From: Marivivens niveibacter
GTDB taxonomy: Bacteria; Pseudomonadota; Alphaproteobacteria; Rhodobacterales; Rhodobacteraceae
NCBI RefSeq assembly: GCF_002150005.2
Contig: NZ_MSPP01000005.1
Coordinates: 62,001 to 126,000, forward strand
Reading direction: 5' to 3'
DNA length: 64,000 nt
Made by a program: the position numbers and the translations under genes. A model generated the notes under the pieces. That model was not told the origin of the DNA. It was given only the letters and a program-made list of their open reading frames with translations, and made no database searches. Each line of letters begins with the position of its first letter. Within the stretch, counting starts at the first letter, position 1. Of the stretch, positions 34,353-43,385 are shown in pieces.

Positions 34353-35400
34353 CTATTCTTCGACCGCCAATTCAGGGGTGGTGTAGCCGCCGTTGTATTC
34401 TTCGCTTTTGCGGCGAACGGCGGATTGTTCGACCACGCGCGAACTGGCAATTCCGCGGAACTCTTCGATCGAATTGAACCCTTTGCGTTCCAGAAAATCC
34501 AGCAAATCTTGGGTTAGTTCCTGAATTAGTTTCACGCCTACGCCGCCGCTGCCTTTTTCCTCCATCGCGGCGGTGCAGACCTGCAAATTGCCCGCCCCAT
34601 GCGCGATAAAGTTGAACGCCCCGTGGAACCCTTTTATCCCGCCGATGCCGGAAATCGCGCGGTCAGGAAACGCCCGAGGAAACCAGCCCGTCTACCTCGA
34701 CCTCGAATTTCAGGGTTTCGGGGTCCATCAGCGGCATGGACGGGAACGAATTACACAGCGACAACGCCGATGCGCCCGCGTCATAGGCCGCCCACGCCGC
34801 ATCAACCAGCGACGACGTATTCGGCGTTAGTTTGACCCAGATCGGCACATCAACAACGCTGGTAACTGCCTGTAAAATCGACCGAATAATGGTTTCGTCG
34901 TTCGCGATATGCGCGCCCATATCTTTGCGATCCATGTGCGGGCACGACAAATTCAGTTCAATCGCATCACAGCCCACATCGACCGTCGCGGTTGCCAGTT
35001 TTTGCCAGTTTTTCATCTCTTGTTCGCTGCCCGCGCCCGCCATGATAGACGCGATCAACATACGGTCTGGATAGGCCTTTTTGATGTCGATTAGGTCTGG
35101 GATCCACAGATCCAGCGGCTGATCTGAAATCAGTTCCCAGTTCCACGACGAATGCGACACCGAATTGGGCCGTTTGGAGCGCGACACATATGGTTTTTCT
35201 TCGTTCGCACGTTGGAAAATGGTGCGCGGCCCCGCGACGTTTTCAACCGGATGCAGACCAATCGTTTTGGTGACGACCCTGCCCCATCCCGATTCAAATG
35301 CCTTTAGGATCTTTCGTTTGCTTTCCGTCGGCGGCGCCGATGCCGGCACAAATGGATTAACGAATTTCAGGCCCGTGAAAGTTGTCGCAAGAGATGTCAC
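34353..35400 (-). pseudogene. PreA-like dihydropyrimidine/dihydroorotate dehydrogenase, broken by internal deletion
   Basis: FMN-binding TIM barrel related to the PreA subunit of NAD-dependent dihydropyrimidine dehydrogenase. The 5' part is intact to VEVDGLVSSG (starts MTSLATTFTGLKF; has AIELNLSCPHMDRKDMG and PIWVKLTPN), then runs to a TGA at 34663. The expected continuation FPDRAISGIGGIKGFHGA resumes at once in another frame, ending PELAVEE at 34353. The roughly 20-25 residues normally between SSG and FPDR are absent, so a deletion removed them and shifted the frame. The Fe-S tail of full-length PreA is also absent. It is convergent with the Gfo/Idh gene. Confidence 0.8.
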
Positions 35401-35414
35401 CGCTGCACTCCTTT

Positions 35415-35434
35415 ATTTTACCGTATGGTAAAAT
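35415..35434 (-). promoter_or_regulatory. 20-bp palindrome before the PreA-like gene
   Basis: ATTTTACCGTATGGTAAAAT has perfect 8-base arms around GTAT. It lies 15 bp upstream of the start of the leftward PreA-like gene, a typical repressor position. I see no second copy in the window, and the cognate regulator is unknown. Confidence 0.65.
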
Positions 35435-35522
35435 CTTTCAATCAGAGCAGACAAAGTCAAATGATATCGCGTCAACGGCCCCGCAACATCGTATAAATAG
35501 GCTTAAATGTATGCAAACGCCC

Positions 35523-35567
35523 AAAAAAACAGGACAATCCTGCCTGTCATTCAGCTAAATGACAGGC
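35523..35567 (-). terminator. Terminator with double hairpin at the end of the peptide ABC operon
   Basis: On the minus strand the last codons and stop of the DppF-like gene lie inside a perfect 10-bp stem (35542-35551 with 35558-35567). This is followed by a second stem CAGGA/TCCTG (35530-35542) and a run of seven T (35529-35523). The second stem with its T-run is a textbook intrinsic terminator. The two stems share one base and may compete. Confidence 0.8.
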
Positions 35568-36512
35568 AACACGCGCCCCTGATATGTCGCGCAGCGCTGG
35601 AATTTCGCGCCGACAGACTTCGGTCGCCATCGGGCAACGCGGGTGGAATGCACAGCCAGACGGCGGGTTGATCGCATCCGGAATTTCGCCCTGAGGCGGC
35701 GGAATTTCCCGACCAAAGCTGTCCATCCGTGGCGCCGCATCGAACAACATTTGCGTGTAGGGGTGTTTGGGATTGGCGAACAGGGTTTCGCGCGGCGCTT
35801 CTTCGACCAGACGGCCCAAATACAGCACGCCGATTTTGTCGGCCATGTGTTGAACGACAGTCAAATCGTGGCTGATGAATAAATACGTCAGCCCCAGTTC
35901 ATCGCGCAAATCTGACATCAGGTTCAAAACCTGCGCCTGAACAGACACGTCCAAGGCCGAGGTTGGTTCATCACACACAATGATTTTCGGACCCGAGGCC
36001 AAAGCTCGCGCGATACAAATCCGCTGCCTTTGCCCGCCCGAAAACTCATGTGGAAATCTGTCCGCGTCCCCTGCCGACAGACCGACCTGTTCCAGCAGCT
36101 TTTCGGCCAGCCCTTTGGTATCGCCACCGCGAGCCGCAACGGGTTCAGCAATGATATTGCGCACCTTCCATCGCGGGTTCAGCGACGCGTAAGGATCCTG
36201 AAAAATCATCTGAATGTCGGAACGGACGGTGTCGACCTTGACCTTGTCCATTTCGCGCATCAGATCGACGCCGTTGATTTCCACGCTACCGCTGCTGGGC
36301 GACAGCAAACCAACGATCATCTTGCCGATGGTCGATTTGCCCGATCCGCTTTCGCCGACTAGAGCATAGACGCTGTTTTCTTCGATCCCGAAACTGACGT
36401 CGCTAACTGCGGCCAGATATGCCTTTTCTTTGCGTTCAATCACGCGGTTCAGCCACGGTTTGGACACGTCAAAGATACGGTTCAGGTTTGATACATCGAT
36501 GATTTTGTTCAT
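35547..36512 (-). CDS. Peptide-type ABC transporter ATPase (DppF/OppF)
   Basis: A 321-residue ATPase with Walker A GESGSGKST, signature HEFSGGQRQRICIARAL, Walker B IIVCDEPTSALD and the C-terminal oligopeptide-ATPase motif GCAFHPRCP. It energises the permease pair with the DppD-like ATPase, whose gene it overlaps by 4 bp. Last gene of a five-gene operon. Substrates of this family include peptides, opines, nickel and glycosides. The sequence does not say which. Confidence 0.9.
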   Translation of the reverse strand: MNKIIDVSNLNRIFDVSKPWLNRVIERKEKAYLAAVSDVSFGIEENSVYALVGESGSGKSTIGKMIVGLLSPSSGSVEINGVDLMREMDKVKVDTVRSDIQMIFQDPYASLNPRWKVRNIIAEPVAARGGDTKGLAEKLLEQVGLSAGDADRFPHEFSGGQRQRICIARALASGPKIIVCDEPTSALDVSVQAQVLNLMSDLRDELGLTYLFISHDLTVVQHMADKIGVLYLGRLVEEAPRETLFANPKHPYTQMLFDAAPRMDSFGREIPPPQGEIPDAINPPSGCAFHPRCPMATEVCRREIPALRDISGARVACHLAE

Positions 36513-37501
36513 TGGGTGACCTCACTCTTTGCGGCGGGCAAAGGATGGATACACGCGGCGCGCCCGCCGCCAGAGGCTATGGTCGGGCTACCCCCCGTTT
36601 TGCATTGATCGGTGGCCCGTTCGCAGCGCGGATGAAACGCGCACCCGTCGGGCAACGCCCCCAATCGCGGCATTGATCCCGGGATTTGGCGCAGCCGTTT
36701 CTGCCCGATACTGGCCAGCGGGGTCGAGGCCATCAATCCAGCCGTATACGGGTGGCTGGGCGACATCACGACATCGCGCACTGCGCCCAATTCGGCCAAT
36801 CGTCCTGCGTACATGACGGCAACGCGGTCGGCGGCTTCGGCGATGACGCCCATATCGTGGGTCACCAGCATGACCGCGACGCCCCTTTCGCGGCACAGTC
36901 GTTTCAGCAGCGCGATAATCTGTGCCTGAACCGACACGTCCAACGCGGTCGTGGGTTCATCGGCGATGATCAATTCAGGTTCGGCGCATAGGGCCAGCGC
37001 AATCACGACCCGCTGGCGCATTCCGCCCGAAAATTCATGAGGATAGCTGTCGATGCGTTGACGCGCGGCGGGAATGCCGACCTCCTCTAGCGCGGCAATC
37101 GCGCGGTTTCGGGCGTCGGCATTGGATAGGCCCAGATGCTCTTGGATCGTTTCGGTCAACTGTTCGCCGACGGTCAGCAACGGGTTCAACGACGTCAACG
37201 GGTCCTGAAAAATCATGCCCATGCGTTTACCGCGCAGCCGCCGCAGGGGTTCGCCCTGCAGCTGGTGGATCGGTTCGCCCGACAACAAAATTTCGCCCGA
37301 GGTGATCCGCGCAGGCCGGTCTAGCAGACCGATAACAGCATTGCCCGTCATCGACTTACCCGCGCCGGATTCACCCACGACGCCCAAAATTTGGCCCGAA
37401 TGGATGTCATAGCTTACGCGGTCCACGGGCCGCAAAACACCGCGCCGCGTTGGGATTTCAACGATCAGATCGCGGACAGATAAAACAGGAGTCTTTGTCA
37501 T
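36509..37501 (-). CDS. Peptide-type ABC transporter ATPase (DppD/OppD)
   Basis: A 330-residue ATPase: Walker A GESGAGKSM, signature PHEFSGGMRQRVVIALAL, Walker B LIIADEPTTALD, and GCAFHPRCE near the end. It overlaps the DppC-like gene upstream and the DppF-like gene downstream by 4 bp each, indicating coupled translation. Confidence 0.9.
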   Translation of the reverse strand: MTKTPVLSVRDLIVEIPTRRGVLRPVDRVSYDIHSGQILGVVGESGAGKSMTGNAVIGLLDRPARITSGEILLSGEPIHQLQGEPLRRLRGKRMGMIFQDPLTSLNPLLTVGEQLTETIQEHLGLSNADARNRAIAALEEVGIPAARQRIDSYPHEFSGGMRQRVVIALALCAEPELIIADEPTTALDVSVQAQIIALLKRLCRERGVAVMLVTHDMGVIAEAADRVAVMYAGRLAELGAVRDVVMSPSHPYTAGLMASTPLASIGQKRLRQIPGSMPRLGALPDGCAFHPRCERATDQCKTGGSPTIASGGGRAACIHPLPAAKSEVTQ

Positions 37502-38436
37502 CGCAGCCTCGGGTTCAATGCATCACGCAGCCAGTCGCCCAGCAGGTTGATCGACAGTGCCAATGCCAGCAGCGTCGCGGCAGGGAAAAACAAAATCCAC
37601 CATTCGCCCGAGAACATGAACTCTTGGCCGATGCGGATCAGCGTGCCCAATGACGGTTTGGTCGGGGGCGCGCCGACGCCTAGGAACGACAGCGTGGCTT
37701 CGGCGATGATGGCTAGCGCCAGCGATATGGTCGCGATGACCAACACAGGGTTCAGGACGTTCGGCAGGATGTGTTTGATCATGATCGCCAGCGGCGAACG
37801 TCCGATCAGTTTGGCGGCTTGAACGTATTCTTTGTTCTTTTCGACCAGCGTCGCCCCGCGCACAACGCGCGCGAATTGCACCCAATCGGACAGGCCAATA
37901 GCAAGGACGAGAACCCAAATCGCCATCTGATCGCGGTATTCGGGCGGGGTGATGCCCTTGGCGATCCCGAAAATCAGCATGGCGACTAGGATCGCGGGAA
38001 ACGTCAGCTGAACGTCGGCCACGCGCATGATCACCGTGTCCGTCCAGCCGCCTGCATAACCCGCCAAAAGGCCCAGAAACACGCCCAAAATCATCGCCAG
38101 CAGGACTGCGGCAAAGCCCACGAACAGCGAAATGCGCATGCCGTACAGAATAGTCGACAGAACATCGCGGCCCTGATCGTCGGTGCCTAAGACAAAGTAA
38201 TCGCCCGTGAACGCGTTGTTCGTATTGGGCGGCGTGAACCCATTCATCAGGTTCAAGGTCGCGGGATTGAATGGGTCATGCGGCGCAAGGAACGCCGCGA
38301 AAACCGCGCATAGCACCAGCACCAAAACAACCAGAGCCGAGACCAGCGCCACAGGCGACCTGCGGAACGAATACGCTAGATCGCTGTCCCAGATGGACCG
38401 CATTCGCGATGGCGGTTTTGTGGAAATATCGGACAT
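37498..38436 (-). CDS. Peptide-type ABC permease (DppC/OppC)
   Basis: A 312-residue permease with an N-terminal OppC domain (AYSFRRSPVALVSALVVLVL) and the permease signature ending in the loop VQAAKLIGRSPLAIMIKHILPN. The ATG at 38436 begins 1 bp after the stop of the DppB-like gene and has GGAGGG upstream. A frame reaching back to 38499 overlaps DppB and is not used. Confidence 0.9.
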   Translation of the reverse strand: MSDISTKPPSRMRSIWDSDLAYSFRRSPVALVSALVVLVLVLCAVFAAFLAPHDPFNPATLNLMNGFTPPNTNNAFTGDYFVLGTDDQGRDVLSTILYGMRISLFVGFAAVLLAMILGVFLGLLAGYAGGWTDTVIMRVADVQLTFPAILVAMLIFGIAKGITPPEYRDQMAIWVLVLAIGLSDWVQFARVVRGATLVEKNKEYVQAAKLIGRSPLAIMIKHILPNVLNPVLVIATISLALAIIAEATLSFLGVGAPPTKPSLGTLIRIGQEFMFSGEWWILFFPAATLLALALSINLLGDWLRDALNPRLR

Positions 38437-38437
38437 C

Positions 38438-39418
38438 TTAATGCCCTCCTTTTCGATCGACGCGCAGACGCGGATCGATGGCAAAGTACAGCATATCAAC
38501 GATCAAATTGATCCCGACGAACATCACCGAAATCATCATCAGATATGCGGCCATGACGGGAATATCGACGAATTGCACCGCGTTGATGAACAACAGCCCG
38601 ACGCCTGGCCACTGGAAAACCGTTTCCGTGATGATGGCAAAGGCGATGATCGAACCCAGCTGCAAACCTGTGATCGTGATCACGGGCACCAGAGTATTTT
38701 TCAGCGCGTGCCGAAAATGGATCGACCGCTGACGGATGCCGCGGGCGCGGGCGAAACGGATGTAGTCCATGCGCAGGACCTCTAACATTTCAGTTCGGAC
38801 AAGGCGCATAATCAACGTCATTTGGTACAAACCCAGCGTGATCGCGGGCAGGATCAGCGCCTTTAGGCCGCTGACCGTTAGAAACCCAGTCGTCCACCAG
38901 CCCAGATCGGTGACTTCGCCGCGGCCAAAGCTGGGCAACCAGCCCAATTCGACAGAAAACACGTAGATCAGCACGATCCCGATCAAAAACGTGGGCAATG
39001 ACACACCGATCAAAGACCCCGTCATGATCAGGTTCGCCGCGATGCCGCGTTTGCGAATGGCTGTAAAAATGCCCAAAGCGATGCCGCCAATCAACGCGAT
39101 CAGGCCTGATACCAGCGCCAGCTCTAGCGTTGCGGGCAGACGTTCGACCAGAATGTCGGCCACTGGGCGGCCTTGGCGATAGCTAAGCCCGAAATTACCC
39201 TGAACGGCCTGTTCCAGAAACCGCCAATACTGCACGACAAAGTTTTCGTCCAAACCCAGTTGTTCGCGCAGTCGTTCGATGTCCGCCTGCGTGCGTTCCT
39301 GCCCCAACATGTTATCGACCGGATCGCCGACAAATCGGAACATGGAAAACGCAACCAGACCAACAACCAATAAAACGATAACCGACTGAAAAACCCGTCG
39401 GATCATATAAGCCAGCAT
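38438..39418 (-). CDS. Peptide-type ABC permease (DppB/OppB)
   Basis: A 326-residue permease starting MLAYMIRRVFQSVIVLLVVG, as nearly all DppB proteins do, with a periplasmic loop carrying RLREQLGLDENFVVQY and the cytoplasmic loop DYIRFARARGIRQRSIHFRH. It is separated from the binding-protein gene by 83 bp holding a GC-rich hairpin. Confidence 0.9.
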   Translation of the reverse strand: MLAYMIRRVFQSVIVLLVVGLVAFSMFRFVGDPVDNMLGQERTQADIERLREQLGLDENFVVQYWRFLEQAVQGNFGLSYRQGRPVADILVERLPATLELALVSGLIALIGGIALGIFTAIRKRGIAANLIMTGSLIGVSLPTFLIGIVLIYVFSVELGWLPSFGRGEVTDLGWWTTGFLTVSGLKALILPAITLGLYQMTLIMRLVRTEMLEVLRMDYIRFARARGIRQRSIHFRHALKNTLVPVITITGLQLGSIIAFAIITETVFQWPGVGLLFINAVQFVDIPVMAAYLMMISVMFVGINLIVDMLYFAIDPRLRVDRKGGH

Positions 39419-39443
39419 TTTTGGCCCCGTTATTTGTAGCGAA

Positions 39444-39470
39444 CGCCGCGCAAGTCAGGCCCGCGCGGCG
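39444..39470 (-). terminator. Intercistronic hairpin between the binding-protein and permease genes
   Basis: CGCCGCGC (39444-39451) pairs with GCGCGGCG (39463-39470) around an 11-base loop. No T-run follows. In transporter operons such stems commonly protect the upstream binding-protein mRNA, so that it is made in excess over the permeases. Confidence 0.6.
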
Positions 39471-39501
39471 CAATAGCTGGGGCAGAGTCCTGCCCGTGTG
39501 A

Positions 39502-41079
39502 TTAGTTCATGCTAAAGAATTTGAACTTTGGATCGTCCTCTGGGCTGACGTCGATACCAACGGCGTCGGTCATACCCCAGTTCAGCACTTGGTGGTGGAT
39601 CGGAATGTACATGGTTTCGGCCTGCACTTCGTCCCAAATGGATTGAATGGTGGCGTTACGCACGTCCAGATCCGTTTCCGACGCCAGCGATTGAATCATC
39701 GCGTCTACGTCAGCGTTCGAATACCCAGTTCCGTTCCACGAACCGCGCTCTTCGCCGCGGGTGTGAACAAGGAAATTAAAGATGTATTCAGAATCGTAAG
39801 TCGGAACGCCCCAGCCCAGCATGTAGAAATCGGTCTGATCGTTGGTGATCAGCGGGAAATGCTGCGCTTTGGGTTTGGCATCCAGATTAACAGTGATGCC
39901 AATCTGCGCCAGCATACCTACGGTCGCCTGACAGATAGCTTCGTCGTTGATGTAACGGTCGTTCGGGCAATCCAGCTGGATCGAGAAACCGTCTGCATAA
40001 CCGGCATCGGCCATCAGCGCCTTTGCCGCATCGATATCGGTTTGGGTCGAACCGTCCATTTCGGCGGTCCAGCCGTTCACGAAAGGCGGAGCAATCATGC
40101 CCGCAGGCTGGCTCTGACCGCGCATAACAACCTGTTTGATTGCATCGCGGTTGATCGCCATCGACATCGCCTGACGCACGCGAACATCAGCCAGCGGGTT
40201 CGCGCCTTCGACGTCGTCATTCACGATATCAGCCGAACCCATGTTCAGACCAAAGAAAATCACACGGTTTTGCGGGGCGGTTTTGACAACCAGACCATCG
40301 GTATTGGCAACGCGGCCAAGATCCTGAACGGGAACGTCCTGAATGAAATCAACCTCGCCCGACAGCAATGCCGCTACGCGGGTCGCAGCGTTTTGGATCG
40401 GGGTATAGATGATTTCGGACACTTCTAGCGGGAACTCTCCGACGCCCCAATAGGCATCATTTGCCGCCAGAACGGTGCGCACATCAGGTTCGCGGCTGAC
40501 CAATTTATACGGGCCAGTGCCGTTTGTGTTGGTGGTGGCAAAGGTCATTTCGCCACCTTCGACGTCCTGCACCTCGACCGTGTTGTTCGCCTCGGCCCAG
40601 GTTTTGTCCATCATGAACAGGTTGGTCAGGTTCGACGGCAGAATTGGGTTCGGGCCGTCCGTGACGATTTCGACAGTGTAATCATCCACGGCTACAACAT
40701 CGACGATCGATGTCAGCAGTTCCTTCATGTCGGAATCTTCGGTTTTTGCGCGGTTGATCGAAAACACCACATCCTCGGCGGTGAAATCGGCGCCGTCGTG
40801 GTAGGTCACGCCCTGACGCAGGTTAAACACCCACACATTCGGATCGCCCTCTTTCGGGGCCCAATCGGTCGCTAGCGCGGCCTGAAACGCGCCCGTCATG
40901 TCGCGGATGATCAAAGGTTCGTAAATCTGATGCGCCAAAGTGTGCGTCGGACCTTCGTTTTGGGCATGAGGGTCCAAGGTCAGACTGTCACCTGCCCGCG
41001 CCCAACGCAAAGTTTCGGCCGATGCCGATAGCGCTGTAGACGCCAACAGCGCGGCTGTTAGCAAAATCGTCTTTTTCAT
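39502..41079 (-). CDS. Family-5 extracellular solute-binding protein (DppA type)
   Basis: A 525-residue periplasmic receptor. It has a signal peptide (MKKTILLTAALLASTALSASA) and a mature start ETLRWARAGDSLTLDPHAQN, and the family motif WVFNLRQGVTYHDGADFTAEDVV with DDYTVEIVTDGP. First gene of the leftward operon, with a recognisable promoter upstream (41128-41155). The ligand is unknown. Confidence 0.92.
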   Translation of the reverse strand: MKKTILLTAALLASTALSASAETLRWARAGDSLTLDPHAQNEGPTHTLAHQIYEPLIIRDMTGAFQAALATDWAPKEGDPNVWVFNLRQGVTYHDGADFTAEDVVFSINRAKTEDSDMKELLTSIVDVVAVDDYTVEIVTDGPNPILPSNLTNLFMMDKTWAEANNTVEVQDVEGGEMTFATTNTNGTGPYKLVSREPDVRTVLAANDAYWGVGEFPLEVSEIIYTPIQNAATRVAALLSGEVDFIQDVPVQDLGRVANTDGLVVKTAPQNRVIFFGLNMGSADIVNDDVEGANPLADVRVRQAMSMAINRDAIKQVVMRGQSQPAGMIAPPFVNGWTAEMDGSTQTDIDAAKALMADAGYADGFSIQLDCPNDRYINDEAICQATVGMLAQIGITVNLDAKPKAQHFPLITNDQTDFYMLGWGVPTYDSEYIFNFLVHTRGEERGSWNGTGYSNADVDAMIQSLASETDLDVRNATIQSIWDEVQAETMYIPIHHQVLNWGMTDAVGIDVSPEDDPKFKFFSMN

Positions 41080-41127
41080 AAATTTCTCCCGGTTGTCGGC
41101 GGGTCTATCGCCCGCATCGATACAATA

Positions 41128-41155
41128 ACCCTAAAAAAAGTGACCAATCGGTCAA
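41128..41155 (-). promoter_or_regulatory. Promoter of the peptide ABC operon with an overlapping dyad
   Basis: On the minus strand TTGACC (41155-41150) and TAGGGT (41133-41128) are separated by 16 bp. The -35 lies within the perfect palindrome TGACCGATTGGTCA (41141-41154), which resembles a TetR-type operator. The arrangement suggests repression by blocking the -35. The start codon is 49 bp further on. Confidence 0.55.
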
Positions 41156-41264
41156 GACTTCAGTTGGGAAAAATCTACCATCTGGATAAATGACGAATGT
41201 TTTCTGGCGGATAACGTGGCGGAAACGGGCGCTGAATTTTGGGCCGCACCCCAAATGCACGGAA

Positions 41265-41744
41265 TCAGAACGTGATCTTAGCGCGCTTTGCCCCCGAACG
41301 TTCCCATTCGCGCCGCAGTTCATCGCGCAGCCATCTGTGCGCCGGATCGTTGGAATACCGTCGATGCCAGATCAGATGGTTGGCGTTTGGAGCAACCTCG
41401 ATCGGGACGGGCGCGATCGACAGCGTATAGCGTTCCGTCAAATAGGTGGACGTTCTGTGTGTGAAAACGCCAATCAAATCAGACCGCAACAGCAGCTCTG
41501 GCACCATGGTGAAATTCATGATTGTTGCGGCGATGTTGCGCGATCTGCCCTGCCGTTCCAAAACCGCGTCAAAGGCCGCGCGGGGATCACCGGTCGAGCT
41601 GACGACGACGTGGGAAAAATCCAGCAGGTCGTCCAACGACAACGATTGCCCGCGCCGCAGCAACGGGTGATCAGACCGGCACAGGCAGACGAAATAATCC
41701 TCGAACGCGAAAAGCCGTTCGATGTGCGGCGGCGTTTGAAATAG
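41265..41744 (-). pseudogene. C-terminal fragment of a LysR-family regulator
   Basis: The frame reads as the effector-binding domain of a LysR regulator from TPPHIERLFAFEDYFVCLCR through HPLLRRGQSLSLDDLLDF to the end ELRREWERSGAKRAKITF. The HTH and the first half of the effector domain are missing. The 5' limit meets the broken pqqC gene at about 41735-41745. No start or ribosome site belongs to it. The original partner cannot be told. Confidence 0.75.
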
Positions 41745-42256
41745 GACATGCTGCGGTCATCGGCAAAGTCATAGTTCGCCAGCAGCCCCTTGATCCGGTC
41801 CGCGTGGATTTTCGGCGCGAATAGTTCCGTTAGCGATGCTGCAACAGCCTCTAACAACGGTTTTTCCCGAACGAACCGCACATAGGCGTCCACCGCGAAT
41901 TTCGTGGCTGGCAGAACGCCCGCCTTGCTGGCGACATAGTCGCGGTCCAGACCCACGGCATCGGCCAGACGCAGCCAGCGTTCAATGCCGCCTTCGTTTT
42001 CGCCGTGACCGTCGTGATCCTCGATCCGGCTGCGCCACGCGCGGCGAAGGGCGGGATCATCAACGCGCGACATAAACGCCGCGTCCTTCATCGGGATGCT
42101 GGCCTGATAATAAAATCGGTTAATCACCCACGCCCGCACCTGAGCAGGCGAACATTCGCCCCCGTGCAGCATGTGATGAAACGGATGTTTGTCGTGGTAG
42201 CGATCCGCCCCAATCTGGCGAAGGCGGGCTTCGAATTCTTCGCGGCTGGCTGTCAT
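41735..42256 (-). pseudogene. pqqC: PQQ synthase PqqC, 3' end missing
   Basis: PqqC is the cofactor-less oxidase for the last step of PQQ synthesis. Residues 1-174 are typical (HPFHHMLHGGECSPAQVRAW, NRFYYQASIPMKDAA, DHDGHGENEGGIERWLRLA, FADDRSMSYFK). After SMSYFK the normal ~75 C-terminal residues, including His/Tyr/Arg active-site positions, are replaced by out-of-frame LysR sequence that runs to a stop at 41516. The start overlaps the pqqB stop (ATGA). pqqD and pqqE, normally next, are absent. Confidence 0.85.
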
Positions 42257-43149
42257 AGGGTGATCTCCATTCCGTCTTGGCCGATGGACCAACCGTTCGC
42301 CTCGGCCTTGGCGCGTTCGGCGCTGTCGGGGCGCAGAACGGGATTGCTGTTGTTCATATGGACATAGATTTTGCGCGCGATGCCCAGATCCGCGAACGCA
42401 GCCATCGACCCCTCGGGCCCAGCGATGGACATATGCCCCATGCGCTGTCCCGTTTTTTGCGACAGGCCCATGTCGATCATTTCGTTATCGTGCCACAGCG
42501 TGCCGTCAAACATCACCATCTCCGCGCCGCGTAGCCGATCCGCCAAATCAGGTTTCACCAGCGCGCAGCCAGGGATGTAGTAGGCATCTTTGCCGCCCGC
42601 CTGCAGGTGAACGCCAACGGTTTGTTCGCCCTCTCGGTCGGTCTGGATCACCTCGCCTTCCATATACAATGGCACCTTGCCTGGCACGGCAAACAGGGTC
42701 GCGGTTAGGTCAGGGGCCAGCTCAAACGGTTCGTTCAGGGCGATCTCCTTGCGGATCACGATGTTCGCGCGCAGGGCGTCAAAAATCGGGTTCTGTGCCA
42801 GAACACTGTGGATTTCGGCGGTGGCAAATAGCTGAAACGGTTGCTGTTCCCGCAGGATCAACAGGCCCGCCACATGGTCGATATCGCCGTTCGTCACCAA
42901 CACCGAACGCAGCGGCAATTCACGCAGCGCCGTGGGGTGCAGTTCGGGCGAGTTCGCCATCTGATCGCGAATGTCAGGCGACGCGTTCAGGATCGCCCAA
43001 TCCGATCCATTTCCGCTGAACGCGACAGAGCTTTGCATTTGGGACGGTATCTGCCCAGCCCGCGCAAGGTTGCAATTTTCGCAACCGCAATTCCATTGAG
43101 GGAGGCCACCACCGGCAGCCGCCCCCAGTATCCGCGCGCGAAGTGTCAT
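42253..43149 (-). CDS. pqqB: PQQ biosynthesis protein PqqB
   Basis: Metallo-beta-lactamase-fold hydroxylase acting on the PqqA-derived peptide, 298 residues. It begins LRARILGAAAGGGLPQWNCGCENC with the Cys pair typical of PqqB, has the metal-site TNGDIDHVAGLLIL and ends WSIGQDGMEITL. It is intact and coupled to pqqC, but with pqqC broken and no pqqD/E here it may have no function unless the rest is elsewhere. Confidence 0.92.
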   Translation of the reverse strand: MTLRARILGAAAGGGLPQWNCGCENCNLARAGQIPSQMQSSVAFSGNGSDWAILNASPDIRDQMANSPELHPTALRELPLRSVLVTNGDIDHVAGLLILREQQPFQLFATAEIHSVLAQNPIFDALRANIVIRKEIALNEPFELAPDLTATLFAVPGKVPLYMEGEVIQTDREGEQTVGVHLQAGGKDAYYIPGCALVKPDLADRLRGAEMVMFDGTLWHDNEMIDMGLSQKTGQRMGHMSIAGPEGSMAAFADLGIARKIYVHMNNSNPVLRPDSAERAKAEANGWSIGQDGMEITL

Positions 43150-43173
43150 AGTATTCCCTCGCGCTTTGCGTTC

Positions 43174-43272
43174 TTAGAACAGTGGAAAATCGTCTTCGCC
43201 CGCGTCAGGGCCGTACATGTTGATTTCCATACCGCATTCGATTTCTTTCAGAACGGGTTTTGCCCAAGCCAT
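43174..43272 (-). CDS. pqqA: PQQ precursor peptide PqqA, 32 aa
   Basis: A short frame reading MAWAKPVLKEIECGMEINMY and on to GPDAGEDDFPLF. It carries the Glu-x-x-x-Tyr pair (Glu16 and Tyr20 in MEINMY) that PqqE crosslinks to form PQQ. GGGAGTAG lies before the ATG. It is 24 bp upstream of pqqB, the usual order. Longer than the 23-24 residue classical form but within the family range. Confidence 0.93.
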   Translation of the reverse strand: MAWAKPVLKEIECGMEINMYGPDAGEDDFPLF

Positions 43273-43385
43273 GATATTCTACTCCCAAAGCTTTGATCAC
43301 TTGCGCCACCTTTATCAGCGATGGGGTTTGGCCGTGTCACTAAGACAATGGTCGGTGGAGGGGGCGCGCTAACGGACGACCCGCC

